Part shown: in pieces, positions 8,105 to 16,384 of the stretch | How positions within the stretch are numbered: the stretch's first letter is position 1 | Layout of the letters: each line of letters starts with the position of its first letter | Source of the DNA: JAICYJ01 sp963766445 | GTDB taxonomy: Bacteria; Actinomycetota; Thermoleophilia; Gaiellales; JAICJC01 | Length of the DNA: 64,000 bases | NCBI GenBank assembly: GCA_963766445.1 | Contig: CAVXZW010000029.1 | Coordinates: 62,001-126,000, forward strand | Direction: 5' to 3' | Notes under the pieces: generated by a model | What the model was told of the DNA's origin: nothing | Database searches by the model: none | Seen by the model: the letters and a program-made list of their open reading frames with translations, nothing else | Position numbers and translations under genes: made by a program

Positions 8105-8902
8105 ATGTTTGAAATTGGATCAGCACTCCGCGAGGCCCGAGAGCGCCGAGGACTGTCCTACTCGCAGGTCGAGGAGGGCACCAAGATCCGGGCCCGCTAC
8201 ATCCGCGCCCTCGAGGACGAGGACTTCGGCGTGCTGCCCGGAGCCACCTACAGCAAGGGCTTCCTGCGGGCCTACGCCGACTACCTGGGGCTGGACGGCC
8301 ACCTGTTCATCGACGAGTTCAACTCGCGCTACCACGACCCTCGCAACGACGACGACCGCCCGATCTACCCGCCTTCGCGCCGCACGCCGTCGCGCCACCG
8401 CCGCGAGACCAGCATCGTCCTGATCGCGCTGGCGGCGATCGTGGCGATCGCGTCGCTGGTGTTCCTGGGCGCCGGTTCGGGCGGCACCCCCAACACCCCG
8501 CTGCCGACGCCGTCGACGACGACCCACAACCCCAAGACCACCCAGGGTTCGACCGCGTCGTCCGGTGGCTCGACGCAGGGCGCCACCACGAGCTCGAAGA
8601 AGCACAAGCAGGCAGCGGCCAAGACCTACAAGATCACCATCACGGCCGCGGCCGGAGACTCCTACCTGTCGGCGCATCTGGGATCGGCCGCCGGCCCCGC
8701 CGCGAAGACGATCCATCACACCGATCTCTCCGAGTACCTGCTGCAGCAGGGCGAGCAGGCCGTGATCCAGGCCAAGCGCACCGTCGTCGTCTCGCTGGGC
8801 GCGCCCGGGAACGTCACCATCACCGTGGCCGGGCACCCGCAGACGCTGCCGCACGGCATCTCCAGCTTCAAGATCACCAAACAGGGCATCGCCAAGGCGT
8901 GA
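8105..8902 (+). CDS. RodZ-like helix-turn-helix membrane protein
   Basis: A 265-residue protein with an N-terminal HTH (FEIGSALREARERRGLSYSQ and IRARYIRALEDEDFGVLPG, residues about 2-60). A basic stretch, one membrane segment (about 102-122, IVLIALAAIVAIASLVFLG), a Ser/Thr/Gly-rich linker and a C-terminal beta-rich domain resembling DUF4115 follow. This is the architecture of RodZ, which links cytoplasmic MreB-type cytoskeleton to the cell-wall machinery, though actinobacterial versions often act without MreB. It overlaps cinA by 4 nt (GTGA). Confidence 0.8.
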   Translation: MFEIGSALREARERRGLSYSQVEEGTKIRARYIRALEDEDFGVLPGATYSKGFLRAYADYLGLDGHLFIDEFNSRYHDPRNDDDRPIYPPSRRTPSRHRRETSIVLIALAAIVAIASLVFLGAGSGGTPNTPLPTPSTTTHNPKTTQGSTASSGGSTQGATTSSKKHKQAAAKTYKITITAAAGDSYLSAHLGSAAGPAAKTIHHTDLSEYLLQQGEQAVIQAKRTVVVSLGAPGNVTITVAGHPQTLPHGISSFKITKQGIAKA

Positions 8903-10161
8903 CCCGGCCCACCGCCGCGATCCTGCTGACGGGCAGCGAGCTCCTGCGCGGTGTCATCCCCGACCGGAACGCGGCGTACCTGGCCGAGCGGCTCGAGTCG
9001 CTGGGCTTCTCGATGCGGCGCACGCTGATGGTGGGCGACCCGCTGGCCGACATCGAGCGGGGCTTCCGTGATCTGGCCGGCGCCCACGATCTGATCGTCA
9101 CGTCCGGCGGGCTCGGGCCAACCCACGACGACCGCACCGTGGAGGCGCTGGCGGCGGTGGCCGGCGTGCCGCTCGAGCTGGACGAGGCGGTGCTGGCCAG
9201 GATCACCGGCTGGACGGACGAGGTGGCCCAGCGCATGGGCTTCGACCGCGCCCGCTTCGATGCCGGCAACCGCAAACAGGCGCGGATCCCGCGCGGAGCC
9301 CAGGTGCTGGGCATGGCCGGCACGGCGCCCGGGCTGATGATGGAGGTGGACGGCTCGGTGGTGGTGGTGTTGCCGGGCGTGCCCTCGGAGCTGCGGCGGC
9401 TGTGGCAGCTCGCTCCCGAGCACCCGCTGCTGGCGCCGCTGATCGCCCGCGCGCAGCCGCGGCAGCGGCTGATGCTGCGCACCTACGGCATCGGTGAGTC
9501 ACACGTGGCCGACCTGTTCGAGCAGGCCGGCGGCGACCCGGACGGGGTCGAGACCAGCATCTGCGCCCGCAACTACGAGGTCGAGATCGACATCCGCTCG
9601 ACGGCCGAGGGCGAGGCCGCCGGCCTGCAGCTGTGGCAGCAGCTGCAGGCCGATCTCGAGCCGCACCTGTTCGCGACCGACGACCGGCCGATCGCGGAGA
9701 TCGTGCTGGAGCTGGCCCGGGAGCGGGGCCTGACGCTGGTCACGGCGGAGTCCTGCACGGGCGGGATGGTGGCGGCCGAACTGACGGCCATCCCGGGCAG
9801 CTCGGACGTGTTCGCGGGCGGCGCGGTCACCTACTTGGACCGGCTCAAGCACGAGCTGCTGGGCGTCCCCGAGGCCACGCTCGAACAGTTCGGCGCGGTC
9901 AGCGCCGAGACCGCGCGGGCGATGGCGGAGGGCGCGCGCAGGCGGCTGGGCACCGACCTGGCCGTGGCGGTGACCGGCGTGGCCGGCCCCGGCGGCGGCA
10001 CTGAGGAGAAGCCGGTGGGGCTGGTGTACCTGCACATGAGCGGCCCCGACGGCGAGGCCGAGCGGCGGATGCAGTGGGGCGGGACGCGACACGACGTGCG
10101 GCTGCGCGCGACCGCGGCCGCGTTGCACCTGCTCCGTGACCAGCTTGCGACCGGTTCGTGA
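8899..10161 (+). CDS. cinA: CinA family protein (competence/damage-inducible; NMN deamidase)
   Basis: A 420-residue two-domain protein. The N-terminal MoaB/MogA-like domain (LLTGSELLRGVIPDRN, VTSGGLGPTHDD) corresponds to the COG1058 ADP-ribose pyrophosphatase half. The C-terminal part from about residue 275 (LVTAESCTGGMVAAELT, AVTGVAGPGGGTEEKPVG) is the PncC nicotinamide-nucleotide amidase half with the catalytic serine in ESCTGG. GTG at 8899 overlaps the rodZ stop, so translation is coupled. cinA directly before recA is a conserved arrangement. The role is NAD salvage or repair support. Confidence 0.93.
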   Translation: MTRPTAAILLTGSELLRGVIPDRNAAYLAERLESLGFSMRRTLMVGDPLADIERGFRDLAGAHDLIVTSGGLGPTHDDRTVEALAAVAGVPLELDEAVLARITGWTDEVAQRMGFDRARFDAGNRKQARIPRGAQVLGMAGTAPGLMMEVDGSVVVVLPGVPSELRRLWQLAPEHPLLAPLIARAQPRQRLMLRTYGIGESHVADLFEQAGGDPDGVETSICARNYEVEIDIRSTAEGEAAGLQLWQQLQADLEPHLFATDDRPIAEIVLELARERGLTLVTAESCTGGMVAAELTAIPGSSDVFAGGAVTYLDRLKHELLGVPEATLEQFGAVSAETARAMAEGARRRLGTDLAVAVTGVAGPGGGTEEKPVGLVYLHMSGPDGEAERRMQWGGTRHDVRLRATAAALHLLRDQLATGS

Positions 10162-10172
10162 CCACAATGGCC

Positions 10173-10202
10173 TTGAGGTGCGTCCGATACCAGGGCTAGT
10201 AT
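10173..10202 (+). promoter_or_regulatory. recA promoter
   Basis: TTGAGG (10173-10178), an 18-nt spacer and TAGTAT (10197-10202) form a good sigma-70-type promoter. It lies immediately upstream of the LexA operator and 71 nt before the recA ATG. Confidence 0.65.
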
Positions 10203-10209
10203 TCCGACA

Positions 10210-10223
10210 CGAACACCCGTTCG
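10210..10223. promoter_or_regulatory. LexA operator (SOS box) of recA
   Basis: CGAACACCCGTTCG is a perfect CGAAC-N4-GTTCG palindrome, the SOS box of Gram-positive/actinobacterial LexA. It begins 7 nt after the -10 hexamer, so LexA would cover the transcription start. No other copy was seen in the window; lexA itself is not here. Confidence 0.9.
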
Positions 10224-10273
10224 CTATCGAGCACGCTACAACGTAGGCAGAACGCCGCAGGAGGGTGGAGGAC

Positions 10274-11383
10274 ATGGAACGAGACCAGGCACTGGACGCC
10301 GCAGTCAGCCAGATCGAGCGCCAGTTCGGCAAGGGCGCGATCATGAAGATGGGAGAGGCGTCGCACGTCGACATCGACTCTGTCTCGACCGGGGCGCTCT
10401 CGCTCGACCTCGGCCTGGGCATCGGCGGGCTCCCGCGCGGCCGCGTGGTGGAGGTGTTCGGCCCTGAGTCCTCCGGCAAGACGACACTCTGCTACCACGT
10501 GATCGCGGAGGCCCAGCGCAAGGGCGGCCTGGCCGCGTTCATCGACGCCGAGCACTCCATGGACCCGACCTACGCGCGGCGGATCGGCGTGAACGTGGAC
10601 GAGCTGCTGCTGTCGCAGCCCGACAACGGGGAGCAGGCGCTCGAGATCGCGGAGATGCTGATCAGAAGCGGTGCGCTGGACGTGCTCGTGATCGACTCGG
10701 TGGCGGCGCTGGTGCCGCGAGCCGAGATCGAGGGCGAGATGGGCGACTCCCACGTCGGCCTGCAGGCGCGGTTGATGAGCCAGGCGCTCCGCAAGATCGC
10801 CGGCACCCTCAACCGCACGGGCACGATCTGCATCTTCACCAACCAGCTGCGTGAGAAGATCGGCGTCATGTTCGGTTCGCCGGAGACCACGCCGGGCGGC
10901 CGCGCGCTCAAGTTCTACTCCTCGGTGCGCCTGGACATCCGCCGCATCGAGACGCTCAAGGAGGGAACGGAGGCGGTCGGCAACCGCGTGCGGGTCAAGA
11001 TCGTCAAAAACAAGGTGGCTCCTCCGTTCAAGCAGGCCGAGTTCGACATCGCCTACGGCGAGGGCATCTCCTGGGAGGGAACGGTGCTGGACGTCGCGCT
11101 GGAGTACAAGATCGTGACCAAGTCCGGCTCGTACTTCTCGTTCGGCGACGAGCGGCTCGGGCAGGGGCGCACCAACGTCAAGGCATTCCTGGTGGAACAT
11201 CCGGACGTCACCGCCAAGATCCTCGATCTGATCCAGGAGCAGGTGCCCGATGTGGTGGTGCCACGCAGGGCGGGGGCCGGCGATGCACCGACCGTGATCC
11301 CGGCGCGCGGCGCGGCCGACGCGTCCGAGGACGACGAGCAGCCCCTGAACGGCAAGGCACAGATGGCCGGTGCTGAAGGCTGA
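10274..11383 (+). CDS. recA: Recombinase RecA
   Basis: A 369-residue RecA. It has the N-terminal helix with IERQFGKGAIMKMGE, Walker A GPESSGKTT (about residue 64), Walker B LVIDSVAAL, the DNA-binding loops around MGDSHVGLQARLMSQALRK and FTNQLREKIGVMFG, and an acidic C-terminus. ATG 10274 was chosen over the in-frame GTG at 10265 because AGGAGGG (10259-10265) sits 8 nt before the ATG and overlaps the GTG. The upstream promoter and SOS box predict LexA control. recX follows after 17 nt. Confidence 0.98.
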   Translation: MERDQALDAAVSQIERQFGKGAIMKMGEASHVDIDSVSTGALSLDLGLGIGGLPRGRVVEVFGPESSGKTTLCYHVIAEAQRKGGLAAFIDAEHSMDPTYARRIGVNVDELLLSQPDNGEQALEIAEMLIRSGALDVLVIDSVAALVPRAEIEGEMGDSHVGLQARLMSQALRKIAGTLNRTGTICIFTNQLREKIGVMFGSPETTPGGRALKFYSSVRLDIRRIETLKEGTEAVGNRVRVKIVKNKVAPPFKQAEFDIAYGEGISWEGTVLDVALEYKIVTKSGSYFSFGDERLGQGRTNVKAFLVEHPDVTAKILDLIQEQVPDVVVPRRAGAGDAPTVIPARGAADASEDDEQPLNGKAQMAGAEG

Positions 11384-11400
11384 CACTGGACCAGGCTGCC

Positions 11401-12012
11401 GTGGACACCGTACGCTCGATCTCCGCGACCCGGTCACCCGGGTCGCTGGTGTCCGTGACGCTGGCATCCGGTGAGCGCTACCAGGTCTCCTCGGCCAGGG
11501 TGGCCGAGCTGGGACTCGCGGCCGGCGATGAGCTCGACGTGTCGAAGCTCGAGGCGCTGCGGCAGGCGCACACGCTCGATCGGGCCGAGCAGCGGCTGCT
11601 GCGGCTGCTGGGGACCCGAGCCCGGTCGCGGCACGAGCTGGCCGACCGCCTGGACGCCTGGGGCGTCGAGCCGGAGCGCGGGGAGCTGCTGCTGGACCGG
11701 TTGACGCGTGCCGGCCTGCTCGACGACGAGCAGTTCGCTCGGGAACTGTCAGAGGGTCTCCAGAAGCGCGGTCACGGCAGCCTGCGGGCACGGCACGACA
11801 TGGATCGGCTGGGCGTCTCCGAGTCGGCCCGGTCACGGGCCCTGGCAGGCCACGAGCAGGCCGACCAGCAGATCGCCCACGATCTGGTGATCGCCGAGTT
11901 CGGCCAGCCTCCGTACGACCAGGCCACGGCCCGGCGCGCGGCCGCACTGCTCGTCCGCCGCGGGTTCGACGAGGTCGCCATCACGCAGGTGCTCGACCTC
12001 GATCCCGAGTAG
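11401..12012 (+). CDS. recX: Regulatory protein RecX
   Basis: A 203-residue mainly helical protein. The body shows repeated three-helix units: LLGTRARSRHELADRLDAWG, LLDRLTRAGLLDDEQFA and the ending AAALLVRRGFDEVAITQVLD. RecX binds RecA filaments and limits their growth. Position directly after recA, probably in the same SOS-controlled transcript, supports the call. The first 60 residues are a less conserved actinobacterial extension. GTG 11401 is the first in-frame start after recA; a start a little downstream cannot be excluded. Confidence 0.88.
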   Translation: MDTVRSISATRSPGSLVSVTLASGERYQVSSARVAELGLAAGDELDVSKLEALRQAHTLDRAEQRLLRLLGTRARSRHELADRLDAWGVEPERGELLLDRLTRAGLLDDEQFARELSEGLQKRGHGSLRARHDMDRLGVSESARSRALAGHEQADQQIAHDLVIAEFGQPPYDQATARRAAALLVRRGFDEVAITQVLDLDPE

Positions 12013-12046
12013 CGCAACAATCACTTCAGCGGGCTGCTTGGCGGCA

Positions 12047-12052
12047 TAGGCT
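12047..12052 (+). promoter_or_regulatory. -10 hexamer of a probable leaderless promoter
   Basis: TAGGCT ends exactly 6 nt before the GTG at 12059. Confidence 0.4.
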
Positions 12053-12058
12053 GCCGAG

Positions 12059-12448
12059 GTGTTCGTCAACGGTTTCGTGAATCTGTACACGCGCGACATC
12101 GAGGCGGGGATCGTGTTCTACCGAGACCTGCTCGGGTTCGAGGAGACGTTCCGGACGCCCACCGACGGCACTCCCGAGCACGTCGAGCTGACCCTGAACG
12201 GCTTCTCCGTTGGCCTGGGAACGGTCGAGGCGGCGAGGCGAGTCCACGGAGTCGACGCGGCGCCGGGCAGCCCAGCGATGGTCCTGGTCGTCTGGACCGA
12301 CGATGTCGACCATGCCTTCGCGGATCTCAGCGCCGCAGGCACCCCCGTCGTCCGACCGCCGCACAACACCGGCACCAACAATCGCAGCGCGTTACTGCGC
12401 GACCCCGACGGAAACCTCGTCGAGATCGTCTCCAAGCAGCCGGGCTAA
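12059..12448 (+). CDS. VOC (glyoxalase/bleomycin resistance-like) protein
   Basis: A 129-residue protein with the beta-alpha-beta pattern of vicinal-oxygen-chelate proteins: FVNGFVNLYTRDIEAGIVFYRDLLGFEE at the start and SALLRDPDGNLVEIV at the end, including the conserved glutamate. The N-terminal metal histidine is replaced (FVNLYT), so it may bind metal poorly or act as a binding protein. Substrate unknown. It appears to be a stand-alone gene with its own -10 element, convergent with the SIMPL-domain gene. Confidence 0.8.
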   Translation: MFVNGFVNLYTRDIEAGIVFYRDLLGFEETFRTPTDGTPEHVELTLNGFSVGLGTVEAARRVHGVDAAPGSPAMVLVVWTDDVDHAFADLSAAGTPVVRPPHNTGTNNRSALLRDPDGNLVEIVSKQPG

Positions 12449-12464
12449 CGGCCCGCCACGTGGA

Positions 12465-13202
12465 TCAGGCGACAGGCGCGTCGGCGTACACCGCCGTCAC
12501 CGAGGCGCTCACCTGGCTGCGCCCGGGCCGGGTGGGAACGGCCAGGACCCGGGACGGTGCCAGCGCATCCGCAGAGGCCGCGCCGTACACCGCGTAGCGG
12601 TCGTTCTGTTCCTCCTGGATCGACACCACCCCGGTGATGCGCAACCCGGCCGCCGCGGCCATCGCCGCCGCCTGCGAGCGCGCCCGCTTGACCGCCGCGG
12701 CCAGCGCCGCGCGGTAGCCCTGCTGCTTGCTGGCGAGGCTGAACACCGGACCCTCGCTGCTGTGCGCGCCTGCGGTCACCCCGGCCGCGTCCAGCTTGCC
12801 GGCCCGCGAGATGTCGCGCACGGTGACCGTGAGCGACTGGTCGGCCACATAGCCGGCCACGTGCCTGCCGGCGCGCGCCGCGTACTGGTCGTGGGTCTGC
12901 ATGTCCCGATCGGCCACGCCGCCGGCGGACATGGCCGCGATCACGGCCCGCATCGCCCGGCTGGCATGGTTCTGGGCGGCCGCCAGCGTCGGCCCGCGGC
13001 CGCGAGTGGTGAACGAGATCACGGCCCGATCGGGCTTGAGGTTGACCGTGGCCGACCCGGTCACGTGCAGCACGTCGCCGGACGGCGTCGACGCCGCCCG
13101 CGCCGAGGCGGTGTCCGACCCCTCCCTGATCGTGGTGTACGCGGCGATTGCAAGTACGCATACCGCCGCCGTCAGCGTCGCCTGTCGCAGGTGCTCCCGC
13201 AT
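12465..13202 (-). CDS. SIMPL (DUF541) domain secreted protein
   Basis: A 245-residue protein with a signal peptide or anchor (TLTAAVCVLAIAAYTTI, residues about 9-25). The DUF541/SIMPL fold follows: VTGSATVNLKPDRAVISFTT near residue 48, internal helices with AMRAVIAAM, and the closing SQVSASVTAVYA. Members are periplasmic or surface proteins of unknown function. A GAGGAG ribosome binding site precedes the ATG. It is divergent from rny. Confidence 0.85.
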   Translation of the reverse strand: MREHLRQATLTAAVCVLAIAAYTTIREGSDTASARAASTPSGDVLHVTGSATVNLKPDRAVISFTTRGRGPTLAAAQNHASRAMRAVIAAMSAGGVADRDMQTHDQYAARAGRHVAGYVADQSLTVTVRDISRAGKLDAAGVTAGAHSSEGPVFSLASKQQGYRAALAAAVKRARSQAAAMAAAAGLRITGVVSIQEEQNDRYAVYGAASADALAPSRVLAVPTRPGRSQVSASVTAVYADAPVA

Positions 13203-13281
13203 GGCCGTCTCCTCGGCTCGTGAACTGGTCGGTGGTTCGACCGGCCGAGGCCGGCGCCGGTTCCGCCCGCCGTCACAGGCG

Positions 13282-13311
13282 TTGCCAGGAGCTTCTCCAG
13301 TCGATTACGAT
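13282..13311 (+). promoter_or_regulatory. Possible rny promoter
   Basis: TTGCCA (13282-13287), an 18-nt spacer and TACGAT (13306-13311) lie in the 317-bp gap between the SIMPL gene and rny. A small CCTGC-AAAC-GCAGG hairpin follows at 13348-13361. Nothing else is seen in the gap. The long leader is unlike the leaderless genes elsewhere in the window. Confidence 0.4.
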
Positions 13312-13519
13312 ACCGGTGGAGCAGGTCTCCGCCTTCACACCATTTCGCCTGCAAACGCAGGAGTTCTTCATGCGATTCGACCAGTTGGCCATCACGGGGG
13401 GTACGTCCGATGGGCGTCCGCGTGGTGCCGCGCGGATCTGCTGAGGCCGAAAGAAGGCGCCCCGCTCCTGGTGACATCTTCCACGCCCGCATGCGGGCGA
13501 ACAGACCGAAGGAGTGACA

Positions 13520-15052
13520 ATGGAGCTGGTGCTGATCGGCCTGGCCGCGCTGATCGTGGGCGTGGGGGCAGGGTTCGCCGTGCGCGCACGCATCGGTGCC
13601 GGGCGGATGGCGGAGGCCGAACGCCAGGCCACCCGCATCCTGGCGGACGCGGAAGGCCGCGCCGAGGCACAGCTGAAGGAGGCGCGCGTCACCGCCCGCG
13701 AGGAGCTGCTCCAGCAGCGCGCCGAGCAGGAGCGAGAGCTGGGCGATCGTCGCGCCGAGATCGCCAAGATCGAGGAACGCGTCAACGCCCGCGAGGAGAT
13801 CGTCAGCGGCCGGAGCGACGAGGTTGCGCGCCGTGAGCAGTCGATTGCCGACCGCGAGACGCACGTCAAGCAGATGCAGGAGGAGCTGAAGGCCGCCAAG
13901 GACATGGAGCTGGCCGAGCTGGAGCGCATCTCCGGCATGACCGCGACGCAGGCCAGGGACACGCTGCTGGCCCAGGTCGAGGAGCGCTGTCGCCACGACA
14001 TGGCCAAGATCGTGCGGCAGGTGGACGAGGAGACCAAGCTCGAGTCGGATCGCCGCGCCCGCAACATCCTGTCGGTCGCGATCCAGCGCACCGCGTCCGG
14101 CCATACGGCCGAGACGACCGTATCCGTGGTGCAGCTGCCGTCGGACGACCTCAAGGGCCGCATCATCGGCCGCGAGGGGCGCAACATCCGCGCGTTGGAG
14201 AACCTGACGGGCGTGGACGTGATCATCGACGACACGCCGCAGGCCGTGGTGCTGTCGGCCTTCGACGGGGTGCGCCGCGCCACCGCCCGCATGACCCTCG
14301 AGAAGCTGATCGCGGACGGCCGCATCCACCCGTCCCGGATCGAGGAGATGTACTACCAGTCCAAGGCCGAGATCGAGCAGAAGATCGTCGAGGCCGGTGA
14401 GCAGGCCTGCTTCGAGGCGAACGTGCACGGCCTGCACCCGGAGCTGGTCAAGATCCTGGGCCGCCTGCACTACCGCACCAGCTACGGGCAGAACGTGCTC
14501 AAGCACTCGATCGAGTGCGCGCACCTGGCCGCGATCATGGCCGCCGAGCTGGGCGCCAGCGAGAAGACGGCCCGCCGTGCGGCGCTGCTGCACGACCTGG
14601 GCAAGGCGGTGACGCACGAGGTGGAGGGGTCGCACGCCGTGATCTCGGCCGAGATGGTGCGCAAGTACCGCGAGTCGCCCAGCGTCGCCCACGCCATCGA
14701 AGCCCACCACTACGACGTCGAGCCACAGACCGTCGAGGCGGTGCTGGTGATCGCGGCCGACGCCGTCTCGGCGTCACGGCCCGGAGGCCGCGGCGAGAGC
14801 CTGGAGCACTACATCAAGCGGCTCGAGGCGCTGGAGGAGATCGCGAGCACGAAGCGCGGCGTCGACCGGGTGTACGCGATGCAGGCCGGCCGCGAGGTAC
14901 GGGTAATGGTCAAGCCGGAGGAGGTCGACGACGACACCGCCGCCCTGCTCAGCCACGAGATCGCCCGCGAGATCGAGGGCCGGCTCGAGTATCCCGGCCA
15001 GATCAAGGTGACCGTGATCCGTGAGTCCCGGGCCGTGGACGTGGCGCATTGA
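13520..15052 (+). CDS. rny: Ribonuclease Y
   Basis: A 510-residue membrane-anchored endoribonuclease that starts mRNA decay. Order: N-terminal membrane helix (LVLIGLAALIVGVGAGFAV), a long coiled coil (about 30-190), a KH domain with GRIIGREGRNIRALENLTG (about 212-230), and an HD domain with HSIECAHLAAIMA and RAALLHDLGKAV (about 330-365). ATG 13520 follows GAAGGAG; a GTG at 13514 is less likely. RNase Y after recA-recX is a common actinobacterial order. Confidence 0.95.
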   Translation: MELVLIGLAALIVGVGAGFAVRARIGAGRMAEAERQATRILADAEGRAEAQLKEARVTAREELLQQRAEQERELGDRRAEIAKIEERVNAREEIVSGRSDEVARREQSIADRETHVKQMQEELKAAKDMELAELERISGMTATQARDTLLAQVEERCRHDMAKIVRQVDEETKLESDRRARNILSVAIQRTASGHTAETTVSVVQLPSDDLKGRIIGREGRNIRALENLTGVDVIIDDTPQAVVLSAFDGVRRATARMTLEKLIADGRIHPSRIEEMYYQSKAEIEQKIVEAGEQACFEANVHGLHPELVKILGRLHYRTSYGQNVLKHSIECAHLAAIMAAELGASEKTARRAALLHDLGKAVTHEVEGSHAVISAEMVRKYRESPSVAHAIEAHHYDVEPQTVEAVLVIAADAVSASRPGGRGESLEHYIKRLEALEEIASTKRGVDRVYAMQAGREVRVMVKPEEVDDDTAALLSHEIAREIEGRLEYPGQIKVTVIRESRAVDVAH

Positions 15053-15133
15053 CCGTCCGCTATGCTGCGAGTCTTACAAAGTCCTTACATCAGAGCACTG
15101 AAGTTCATACACAAGATTCCGATAGTCAATAAC

Positions 15134-15653
15134 ATGAAGGGTCGGGTCACCCTCATCGCATTGCTGCTGACGCTCACCTCCGCGGTGTCGGCGTCAGCCG
15201 CGTCCGGAGCCGTCAGGCTCTCCGCGCACAGCTACTGCGGGTCGCGCTGCGGGCAGGTCGCCGCCGTCCACGGCGCCGGCACGCTGCAGCAGTGGGGCAC
15301 GGGCGTCACCTACGGCACTGTCGGCCAGGGCACGATCGCGATCCTCGACCGCAGCAACAACGGCCACCGCGACTTCAGCGTCGGCGGCTGGGAGCGCAAG
15401 TGGACGAAGAACGGCTTCATCTACTACTCCGGCAAGGGCATGTCTTACCAGGCGTCGACCACGTGGACGGTCAAGATCACCGCCTCCTGGGGCGCGTCGA
15501 CCACGACCACCGCGGTCGGCCGCGGCTACATCCAGGGGCGCGACCAAGAACAACGCGTGGCTGGACACGCACTGGACGCTCGGCAGCGGCCTCAGCCCCA
15601 GCCAGTGGCCGCACTGGCCGACGGCCGGCAAGTCGTTCACGATCGGTCACTGA
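15134..15653 (+). CDS. Small secreted protein of unknown function (one insertion)
   Basis: Starts MKGRVTLIALLLTLTSAVSA, a clear signal peptide ending near ASA. The mature part is rich in Gly, Ser, Thr and aromatic residues with two cysteines (YCGSRCGQ). Near 15535 one surplus G in GGGG breaks the frame; removing it continues as YIQGATKNNAWLDTHW and ends with SFTIGH before a TGA at 15651-15653. The result is about 172 residues. I do not recognise a family. It sits just upstream of an OmpR-type two-component system and could belong to the same envelope response, which is inference. Confidence 0.65.
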
Positions 15654-15674
15654 CCCCGCGTCCCGCCCGACGGC

Positions 15675-15680
15675 TACGAT
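15675..15680 (+). promoter_or_regulatory. -10 hexamer upstream of the response regulator
   Basis: TACGAT ends 8 nt before the ATG at 15689, consistent with a leaderless or nearly leaderless transcript. Confidence 0.4.
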
Positions 15681-15688
15681 AAGGGCCG

Positions 15689-16384
15689 ATGGCCGAGAAG
15701 ATCCTGATCGTCGAGGACGAGCGCAACATCGCATCCTTCGTCTCGATGTACCTGAAGAACGCCCGCTACCAGGTCGAGATCGCCCGCGACGGCGGCGAGG
15801 CGCTGATGAAGGCCGAGAACACCAAGCCCGATCTGGTGGTGCTCGACCTGATGCTGCCCGACATCGACGGGCTCGAGGTGTGCCGGCAGATCCGCTCCAC
15901 CTCGGACGTGCCGATCCTGATGCTGACCGCCCGCGACGACGACATCGACAAGATCGTCGGGCTCGAGGTGGGCGCGGACGACTACCTGACCAAGCCGTTC
16001 AACCCTCGCGAGCTGGTCGCCCGCATCAAGTCGATCCTGCGCCGCGCCACCCAGACCCAGAAGAGCGGCCGACCGCCGGAGGCCGTGATGGAGCACGGCG
16101 CCATCAAGATCGACGCCGGGCGCCGCGAGGTCACGGTCAGCGGCGACCAGGTGCAGCTGGCACCCAAGGAGTTCGACCTGCTGTGGGAGCTGCTCGACCA
16201 CCGCGGCCTGGTGCTGACGCGCGATCAGCTGCTCGAGCGCGTCTGGGGTTACACGTTTGCGGGGGACACGCGCACCGTGGACGTGCACGTGCGCCAGCTC
16301 CGCCGCAAGCTCGGTGACGAGTGCCCGGTTGCCACCGTCTGGGGCGTCGGGTACAAGGTCGCTGACGATGCTCCGGTCACTTAG
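15689..16384 (+). CDS. OmpR/PhoB family response regulator
   Basis: A 231-residue regulator. The receiver domain has the acidic pair in IVEDER, the phosphorylation aspartate D53 in VVLDLMLPD, the threonine of LMLTARDDD and the lysine of TKPFNPREL. The C-terminal winged helix-turn-helix (about 125-228) includes LAPKEFDLLWELL and VDVHVRQLRRKLGD. It overlaps the downstream histidine kinase by 17 nt, so the pair is co-translated. The signal is unknown. Confidence 0.93.
   Translation: MAEKILIVEDERNIASFVSMYLKNARYQVEIARDGGEALMKAENTKPDLVVLDLMLPDIDGLEVCRQIRSTSDVPILMLTARDDDIDKIVGLEVGADDYLTKPFNPRELVARIKSILRRATQTQKSGRPPEAVMEHGAIKIDAGRREVTVSGDQVQLAPKEFDLLWELLDHRGLVLTRDQLLERVWGYTFAGDTRTVDVHVRQLRRKLGDECPVATVWGVGYKVADDAPVT

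Noticed and set aside
10196..11947. 583-codon open frame on the minus strand
   Set aside because: Antisense to recA and recX, Arg/His/Pro-rich translation, and it would run through the recA promoter and SOS box.
13172..14710. 512-codon open frame on the minus strand
   Set aside because: Antisense to rny; Leu/His-rich shadow with no domain pattern.
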